This document shows positions 56,101 through 64,000 of a stretch of 64,000 bases of DNA, piece by piece; position 1 is the stretch's first letter; the number at the start of each line of letters is the position of its first letter. The position numbers and the translations under genes are program-made. This DNA is from Chaenocephalus aceratus. Its lineage: Eukaryota > Chordata > Actinopteri > Perciformes > Channichthyidae. The stretch lies in assembly GCA_023974075.1 (NCBI GenBank), contig CM043797.1:37882145-37946144 (forward strand), in the 5' to 3' direction. The notes under the pieces were generated by a model, which ran no database searches, was not told the DNA's origin, and was given only the letters and a program-made list of their open reading frames with translations.

Positions 56101-57478
56101 TTTGACCAACATCTCCTGAAACTCTCTGTTAGCTTGGCTAAAACGATAACTATTCAAATGGCATCCAATGCTTGAAGAGCCAACCATGTCAAACACATCA
56201 AGTGAAAATAAATCTAATATATGATTTTCAGCTGTCACCACGGCCCCGTAGGAGACTGCAGCGATCAATACGAGGAGAGAAAAAGCACTCTGTGTACAGT
56301 TCATATCATCCATATGGATCAGGCCCTTCACACACCTCCTCTTCACATGTTTCCACAGATCAAAGGACCAGGTGATGTGTGATATGGAAATGACCCGAGT
56401 GATTGGCCACGAGCCCTCCTGCTCAAAGGCAGCACGGACCGCCTCGGAACATCTGAGGACATCAACATGAATAGTGATCGCTCCGTGATAATGGCTCAAA
56501 GTGTTTTCTGAATCAAAGTAGAACAGTCCGTTTCCAAAGTAACATCTCTGCGCTCATCAAACCGTCTGTAACCGATGACACCGAAAACAACATCAATTGG
56601 CTTCCTTACATTAAGAAGATTAACTCGTTCTGCTTTGGACACTTCCTTTGCTCCAACGTGAGTCCAAGATGTTAAGAAATCTTTCCCCTGATGCTGAACT
56701 GCTCTGATCTTAATGATTACTGTCCTGTGGTTTCAAACCTAAACAAACTCTTCATTCTAAGCCCGTCAACAAATAATATTGGAGTACGCAATAAACACTG
56801 AAACCTTTAGGGGTTGCTACTGCAGCTTTTTCAATATCCGTAACCGTATACATACCGCTGGGTGCTTTAACCCTTAAGAGTCCCTTAAAAAAAACACGTA
56901 TTTGTTCCTAAGGCCATAAAATGCCACAAAAACTGCTATAAAAATATGATATATTAATATTTATTTCCACTTTCAAAGAGTCAGTCTTTTAAAACTACTC
57001 CAGCCTGACATACACATGTGAAAAATGAATTATATTTTGGCGGATTTTAACGCTTTAAATGCCAGTTTGTTGAAAAAACTCCACAGTTTTTTTATTGAAA
57101 AGAACAAAAAACTAGAATAATTAAAAAAAAAAAAATCAAGGTGCTTTAAAGGGGCTGAAGCAAAGGAGAAGAGAAATGTAACATTGTAAATAAAAACATT
57201 ATAATAACATCATAATGTGACAAAATAACTGGCCCCACATTAGTCCCGTCCAAATAGACAATATTGGAAAACTGTTGATTTGGTTGTTTAATAAATTAAT
57301 AAAGAATGATTGCGATTTTTTAATTTTTTTTCGAGCGTGTAAAACCAAAGAAAATACAAATGAAACAAAAGACGATACAGACATGATACAGTACTATACA
57401 AATGAATGCAATAACAAAACGAAATATGTAATTAATAATTGAATAGTCTGTAGTATCATTGTCTGATATCAATAAACA
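56101..57478. other. Unassigned sequence with a weak signal-peptide-like frame
   Basis: On the minus strand an ATG at 56304 opens MNCTQSAFSLLVLIAAVSYG, signal-peptide-like, inside a 184-codon frame that runs into repeat sequence. The ATG has G at -3. No second exon is recognised. The stretch 56870-57150 begins TTAACCCTTAAGAGTCCC and may be a decayed TTAA element. Confidence 0.35.
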
Positions 57479-57479
57479 A

Positions 57480-57975
57480 CAAAGCTTTAGTGAATGACAC
57501 GTCCGAAAAGGGGTCGGAAGAAGTTTACACTTATTTAATCCGACCCCTTCTCCCTTTTTTTTTTTTTTACATCTTAATATATGTTAACATACAATATCAA
57601 TGTATACTTTAACCTTGAATAACGTATATAATCATTCATATAATATATACAGGCAAGTTAGGAGAATGGTCTATATATTTATACATACACAAATTCCTAA
57701 ATAGAACCCAAAACACGAATATAGACAGTTATGGTTCAGCGATGTCCTCCCTGTCCCTCGTGAGAAGTGTGTCTTTATACGTCTTTTTGAATAGTTTGAT
57801 GGTTGGACATCCCTTTCGCGCCTCACTCACATTGTTCCAGATCTTCACCCCACAAACAGAAACACAAAATCGTCTCTTTGTTGTGCGCACCCTAACATTA
57901 GTGAATATAAATGAACCAGGTAAATAATAATTCCCTTGTCTTGCATTCAGAGCCTTCAGCAACACACTCAGCGTA
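57480..57975 (-). pseudogene. 3' end of a non-LTR retrotransposon (LINE), truncated
   Basis: On the minus strand 57729-57965 encodes RVRTTKRRFCVSVCGVKIWN then CPTIKLFKKTYKDTLL and a stop. The G-x-KIWN...FKK-YK pattern is the familiar C-terminus of LINE reverse-transcriptase proteins in fish, after the catalytic region. The 3' untranslated part ends with an A-rich tract and CTTCTTCCGACCCCTTTTCG near 57500-57540, also usual for such elements. The catalytic domain is absent, so this is a dead 5'-truncated copy. Confidence 0.72.
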
Positions 57976-59795
57976 TCCAGTTAGCCCGTATTATCCATCG
58001 ATCAGACTGCAGTAGATATAGAGAAGCTTTTGCCTCTTTGTAAAGCAGAATTATTTGTTTGCGTGACGTGTTTGAACATGACTCTGATATGTCGGTGGCA
58101 GACAGTGATGTTGGTGGATTACAACAACGATTAGATGCTTTGGGTTTGTTACAATCAATACAATCTGGCTTTTAATGTGTGATTGTTTTTGTATTATTTG
58201 ACTTTAACTTTAACTATATATTTATTTGTTGTTCCTTCCTTTTCTTTTCCCTTCACTATATCTGTAAAGCGTCTTTGAGCACCTGTAAAAGCGCTAACAA
58301 ATTAAATCTATTATTATTATCAAAACATATTGCTAACCCTATTCTTAATATACACGTGTTAATGCGGACCCATGTTCAATAGTATCTGACCGTGTAACGC
58401 CAATTATAAATGCCTCATTCAGTATTTACTTAGTTATATTCAATTAGCTTACACTCCGACTAAAACCAATCATGCCGACTACAAATAAAACAATTAGTTA
58501 ATTAATGGATTCGCTTTTTTTCTGACGTAAAAAATAAGTTCATAATCTTTTCCTTATCCGATCAATTATTGTCAAACATGTTCTGGTTCCCTTGTCTTTC
58601 TGCTTTTAATGCCATTAAGGATGCACTGGCTCCACATGATATCATGACATCTAAAAGAAACACGTGGAAGACCTTAATTGGCCCGTAAGGAAAAGCAGCC
58701 AAAGCCACACGATGTTCCTCTGGAGAAACGACAACACTGAGTTCAACAGAAGTACTTCAGCAAATAGAGCAATAAGTAGGAGTCCCTCTGCAGCGAGAGG
58801 AGAGAAGAGGCCATTGATGCGCACACACACACACACACACACATATGTATTTTTATATACCATATTCCTTGTGGCTTCTTCCTCCCTCTCACTAACAAGC
58901 CAGGCATATCAAAGAGACCAAAGGCTGCTGAGGAGCTTTGAGCTGCGCTTAATTGGATGCAGCTCAGAATGTATCTGTAGCAGCAGCTGAATGGCCCAGG
59001 GAGACAAGAGCTGACCACACACACACACACACACACTTTACCTTCTCTGGATGTCGGGTGTTAATAGCAAGTTTCTCGCTGTGTTCTCAATTGAACATCT
59101 AATTAGCTTCTCTAATCTGTTGCTGAGTCTTGTGGAAAAAAACTCTGCAAAGTGTGAGATATTTTCATGCAAATGCGATGTAATCAATGTGAAACGAGCT
59201 ATTTTTAGAAGCTGGCTGAAGTGCATAAGGCGGAGCAGCGATGTCAGCATACTGTAGCTTCATCCAAATTCATAAAGCAGGTGAAACTGCACGAAGGAAC
59301 AAGTCAGAGTTCCTGGGGTCTCAAAGTCTGCACATATCTGACAGAGTATAAAGACAAGATTAAAGACAGCCTCCGACTCAGAAATGTGTTTTTCTTATGT
59401 TAATGTTTTATAAATGACTACACTGACTTTACTGTTTCATTATTGAGGGCTTCTACATGTTTCCACTGCAGTGGGAGATGACTGTGCAACTTCAATGACT
59501 GTCTAAATACAAATTAGGGTTGACACACCTTTTGAAGCTTTACATTGAAGGTCTTATCAAATTATTTCAACACCTATTTACCTCAAGTTCAAGGAACAAC
59601 ATGACAGTTTGAATTACAACACACTCATACAGCAGAACAAAGCATTTTTACTAACATTATTTAAAAATACAATTTTAAGATGTAGAATTTCTATTATTGC
59701 ACAAAACAATATGTTATCATTTTTAATATCCCATGTATATTTTGTCTATTTTCAAAACCTTCAAGGGTCCTCTTGTTCCCAAAATATTCTGACAC
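57976..59795. other. Unassigned sequence with two short CA tracts
   Basis: CA arrays at 58822-58843 and 59017-59036. No exon or transposon end was identified. Confidence 0.45.
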
Positions 59796-59799
59796 ACAC

Positions 59800-60058
59800 C
59801 TGTCTTTAAACACACACACACACTACACACACACACACACACACACACACCTTTAAACACACACACACACACACTGTCTTTAAACACACACACACTCTGT
59901 CTTTAAACACACACCTGTCTTTAAACACACACCTGTCTTTAAACACACACACACACACACACACACACCTGTCTTTAAACACACACACACCTGTCTTTAA
60001 ACACAACACACACTCTGTCTTTAAACACAACACACGCCTGTCTTTAAACACAACACAT
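59800..60058. repeat. Composite CTGTCTTTAAACACACAC repeat
   Basis: Units of CTGTCTTTAAA followed by a variable CA run repeat about ten times. It is a minisatellite built on a CA microsatellite. Confidence 0.94.
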
Positions 60059-63000
60059 GCAGCAAAGCCTCCTGCCGAGCAAGAGCTGCATTAGCATAGG
60101 GAAAGTCATGACAGGCTAAACATGGTGCTGTGCAGATTTTGGACGAACACCTGACGCTGGAGCTTCAGCTTCCTTAAAACTCTCTACAAAAAAACCCATT
60201 TGATATTATTGTGCTTATCACAAAACAGTGAAGCCTTGATGTCAACGACTGCCAGTTGAAAGCTAACAAGCTAAACAACAAAAGATGCTAACTGCACTTA
60301 CCAGGCTGCTAGTTGCCGAGTTTGGTGAACAACAACAGTCTTCTCATTTTGAGTGAGGTAGTTTGACTGAATCTCTACGGTGACTCTTCATTAGAGGTAG
60401 AAAAATAAGGTAAAATAAAAAGGTAGGAGGCCTAAACTCGCCATGATGCGCACGCTCACCTCAGCGGGTGCAGAGGGGGGCGTGGCCAGATACAGACGGT
60501 ATTAATGAGGAAGAAAAAAGAAAGAAAGCAGAGAAAGAAAGCAGAGACACTGCGACCTCAACTTCAGAGGTTTCTTCTACTTGTAATGTGTATAGAGAAG
60601 ATAGTCATTATGCCGGAGGATTTGAACATACTTTGAACCAACTGTAGGTGCAGAAGGAGTATTTCGATATTGTGGAAAATAAACAGGCTTTATTGACTTT
60701 CATTACAACTCTGAGGTGCAGTTAGCACTTTGTACATATAAAACACATAATGTGCTGATATGGTATAATGCAGTCACAGGTACTAATAATCTACACAGTA
60801 TTTCAAGTATCTAAATGGGATCCTCATTGACATAATACAGTACTAAAATAAATGTATAAAAACAGGATATTGAGTACTTTTAGTACCAAGTGAAATTATA
60901 AAATCCGCACTTTTACTTGTAGTGGAGTATTTTAAGACCATAGTATGTGTACTTTTACTTCAGTAAATGATCTGAGTTCGACACTGCTTATAATTATAGG
61001 CTATAGTCAATACTCTATCTATCAGCAGAGCAGTATATAATTAGGTAAACATATCTTCCCTTTTACCAGCTATTATAAAAACATGAATTCATCAATAATC
61101 ATTATTAACTATTAAATAACAAGTCATTTTAACAAGCAACGTTTTGATGCTAGTACTTTTGTACTTTTACTTCAGTAAGATTTTGAATGCAGGACATTAA
61201 ATTAAACAGTGTTTTTATTACTTCTATCTCAGTACTTCTTCACCTGTGGTTGGAAGAAAAGGTGAAACATTTAAAAAGTGACAGTACGATGCCTGCAAAG
61301 ATGCTAATAAACCAGAGCTAAAACAGAGGAACCTGTTAGCGAGAAATCACCTGCAGGTGTGGAAAGAAATAAGGTGACGAGGAGGGATCTAAAAATCATC
61401 ATTAAGTCAAAAACGTCTCTGTGAGCTCACGAAGATGAGGCAGAGCTATCGGCTGCAGAAACCACGTAATTACTTTTGTGCTTCCGCAGAGATATCACCT
61501 CTTCCACCATCTTCAGTCCCCTCTCCAAATAACTGCACATTTAAAGTACATTCAGTCCTCCTAATGCTGAGGCTGTAAACTTAAACCCAGCCTGCTTTCC
61601 GTTGCTTTAACAGGAGCCGAGCAGCACCAAGTCCCTGGTAGCTTCATGCCAGATGGCTGTGTTGCGCTGCCACGGCTCTATTGTGTTGTCGAGCAAGTTA
61701 CCAAATCCATCAGGGCGCACAACAGGCCTTTCAATAATGAATAAGCCAGAGGCAGAAAAGCTAACTCAGAGAAAGGCCAGTGGTCGTGAATTCCAATAGC
61801 ACAGCTTACAGGCTGGCGTCCAGACAAGGTGCCGGCTGATATTAAAAGTCAGCCAGTTTAGCGAATGAATTGGGTTTGTTTCCCCCCGCTGCCCGCTGCT
61901 GTGGTTCGCTTTGATTCCTGCAGAATGAAACACAGCCAGGGGCGGTTTGTCACAAAGCTTTTAACGGATTTAAAAAATGTTGCAGTATATATCGTGAAAT
62001 CAACAGGCAGGGCTGGTTTAATCCTAGACATACCGTACAAGTTTACAGATTGTTTTCTGCTCTAATCCTGCGCCCCAAGTTTGAAATAAAATACGATGAA
62101 GACGGCGAGGGAGGAGGGTGACGCAACAGGGGTTCTTCACTAAGCTGCGAAACTTTACTCTTTTCAAGAAGAGATCAATAGTTTGATGTTCCTACCGCCT
62201 CTCTTTTCCCAATCTGCTGTCCTCCTCCGTTCCTTCCTATCTCTTTCTTCCATCTCCTCTCTCACTGGACCATCTGTGTGGTGAGTGACGCACACCAGCA
62301 CTGCGCTCAGCCAATCAGGTCATTCACCAAATCTCAATTGACTGCTGCTCCAGTTTCCATGGAGAAGAAGCATCCAGCGTTGAGGGGCGAGAGGCAAACA
62401 AATCAACGATCCCCCCTCGGGCCTGGCTCGGGGTCTGTGCTTGGACCCGATGTTTGCTGCATAAGAGATAACGCTGGGCAGTGTGGCAGCAGAAGAGGAA
62501 AAAGCTTTTGCATGACAAATATGAAAATGAGATGCGTGTTTAGTCCAGCCGCTGCTCAGGCTGTGTGACAACACTGTCCTCTGTGTGCTGGAGCAGTGAA
62601 GCAGCAGCAGAGGTAACAAGCTGCAGCTGCTTTCTATTCTGAAACCAGCACAGCCAAGTCTGATCGGCTTCTATCCTGCACCCCAGCAGCACATGTCTCA
62701 TATACCGGCATGCATACACAAAGACAAGCAGACGTACTGTATGCAGCCAGATGTAAACACAAGGGGGGGTATGGCTGCCACCTGTTGGTGATTCTGCTAA
62801 AGTTCACCCGGTCACCTTCCCTCCTGATGCTGCAGCAGACTCACTTATCCTCTCTGCACCGGGACGCATGACTCAGAGGACTCGCTGCCTTTAGGCTACA
62901 CGGCCACGGTGCATGTACTCCAGCAGAGGAGCAGGTTCATGTTGAGATAAGTGCATGGTGGACAACTTAACATGTCCTTGATGAGTAGATACAAATGATG

Positions 63001-63585
63001 CAGTGAGAAGATGTCCACTTCATGGTTGCGTGAAAGCAGATCCTTGTTGTACCTGCTCAAATCATTTCTTACTGATAGAAGGAAGTATAATCTTTCACTA
63101 ACAGTCATATAACTGCAGTTGTTCTGGGACAATGCTGGACATCTGGACCTGAACGGACACTGAGCACAAAACCCAGACGAGCTGAATGCATCTTAGATCT
63201 GTCAATCGGTTTATCCGTCACCATTATTACATTATTTCATCAACAAAGTCGAAATAAAACCTTGAGAATCAGTCGAGAAAGCATTACCGAAAAAAAGCCA
63301 TTTTGCATTTAATGAAATGCTTCTTCGACGCTGAAGGGTGTTCAAAGAGACCGGTGACATTGCTCAGTGCGCACGAAAGCAGGCGGACATCGAAAACTTT
63401 ACAGATACTGGAGCAGATGTGAAACAAAAAGCTCATTAATGAGTGTTCAGATGTTGCAGTTCATGAATTCAGTGTGAAGACTCCTTTTGGCCAGATGTTA
63501 ATAGATGTGTATCTCACATTTAAAGTGTGGTGCAACATAGGAATGTATTTATGGACTACCTATGTTGTAAATGTATTATCTCTTT
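60059..63585. other. Unassigned, largely single-copy-looking sequence with hAT relics
   Basis: No exon is recognised. 60895-60980 (cttttacttgtagtggagta, gtgtacttttacttcagtaa) and 61150-61250 (tgtacttttacttcagtaag, ctcagtacttcttcacc) resemble eroded Tol2-like hAT ends. The search for the missing dner signal-peptide/EGF1 exon was negative here. Confidence 0.45.
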
Positions 63586-63589
63586 TCCA

Positions 63590-64000
63590 CACGGCATCTA
63601 TTGCACGTCTGTCCGTCCTGGGAGAGGTTTCTCCCATTTTCCCTTTAAACTGTGGGTTTTCTCCGGAAGTTTTTCCTTGTACGATGTGAGGGTCTAAGGA
63701 CAGAGGGTCTAAGGACAGAGGGTCTGAGGACAGAGGGTCTAAGGACAGAGGGTCTGAGGACAGAGGGTCTGAGGACAGAGGGTCTAAGGACAGAGGGTCT
63801 GAGGACAGAGGGTCTAAGGACAGAGGGTCTGAGGACAGAGGGTCTGAGGACAGAGGGTCTAAGGACAGAGGGTCTGAGGACAGAGGGTCTAAGGACAGAG
63901 GGTCTGAGGACAGAGGGTCTAAGGACAGAGGGTCTGAGGACAGAGGGTCTGAGGACAGAGGGTCTGAGGACAGAGGGTCTGAGGGTCTGAGGACAGAGGG
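63590..64000. mobile_element. LINE/SINE-type 3' tail with minisatellite, copy 2 (reverse, cut by the window end)
   Basis: CACACGGCATCTATTGCACG, TTTAAACTGTGGGTTTTCTC and AAGTTTTTCCTTGTACGATG are the reverse of 42675-42805. The 15-bp array follows in the equivalent position. Confidence 0.75.
63690..64000. repeat. 15-bp minisatellite GGTCTGAGGACAGAG, at least 20 units
   Basis: Units GGTCTGAGGACAGAG and GGTCTAAGGACAGAG alternate up to the last base of the window, so the true length is unknown. The 112-codon frame here is only this repeat. Confidence 0.97.

Noticed and set aside
63652..63990. 112-codon frame of RTEGL repeats
   Set aside because: A direct translation of the 15-bp minisatellite in a LINE/SINE tail.

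Overview
The window looks like intronic DNA from a teleost fish, probably a percomorph. Microsatellites are long, coding density is very low, and interspersed repeats familiar from ray-finned fish fill much of the sequence. I see no bacterial or viral gene organisation. Most long open frames are by-products of tandem repeats whose units lack stop codons; the 37-bp, 57-bp, CTG-rich, 15-bp and GT arrays explain nearly all of them.

One gene is clearly supported, on the minus strand. Four consecutive exons (19761-20162, 17633-17730, 6266-6429, 2286-2434) splice in frame into 271 residues that match the N-terminal half of DNER, the Delta/Notch-like EGF-repeat receptor. They hold the second EGF-like domain, a Thr/Pro-rich linker, a region without EGF repeats, and the start of the next Cys-rich module. 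The signal-peptide/first-EGF exon was not found between 20.2 and 64 kb, so that stretch is probably part of a large intron 1. The remaining EGF repeats, transmembrane segment and tail lie beyond position 1.

The introns are a stack of non-autonomous DNA transposons. (a) TTAA-flanked families: one starting AGGTGGGGTAGGTAA (1-605, 13455-13830, 13917-14274, 26219-26566, 39548-39925, 46761-47104), several starting AGG-CCC/AGAGGCCC that often carry minisatellites (8152-11386, 12133-12893, 15700, 24841-25310, 27111-27813, 32525-33546, 38717-39368), and two starting ACCCTCCTGTTG and ACCCTTAGATG. (b) hAT-type elements with 8-bp target-site duplications (TSDs) that I could read directly: 6529-6735, 10022-11222, 16047-16795, 25552-25701, 34238-36533, 35005-35981, 43517-44012, 49439-50754. 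(c) A family with AGGCGCTTTCACACC ends and 3-bp TSDs (5253-5941, 9287-9953, 18622-19203, 31166-31865), plus another 3-bp-TSD element at 15958-17309. (d) tRNA-derived SINE copies, a LINE 3' end, and LINE/SINE tails.

Many insertions are nested, and empty sister copies in the same window confirm several of them. That makes the window a readable record of transposition order. I found no convincing undescribed functional system. The items most worth a second look are the mucin-like expansion in the dner linker, MITEs that carry a minisatellite at a fixed internal position, the nested hAT stacks, loss of one hairpin arm in a MITE copy, and two small signal-peptide-like open frames of unknown status.
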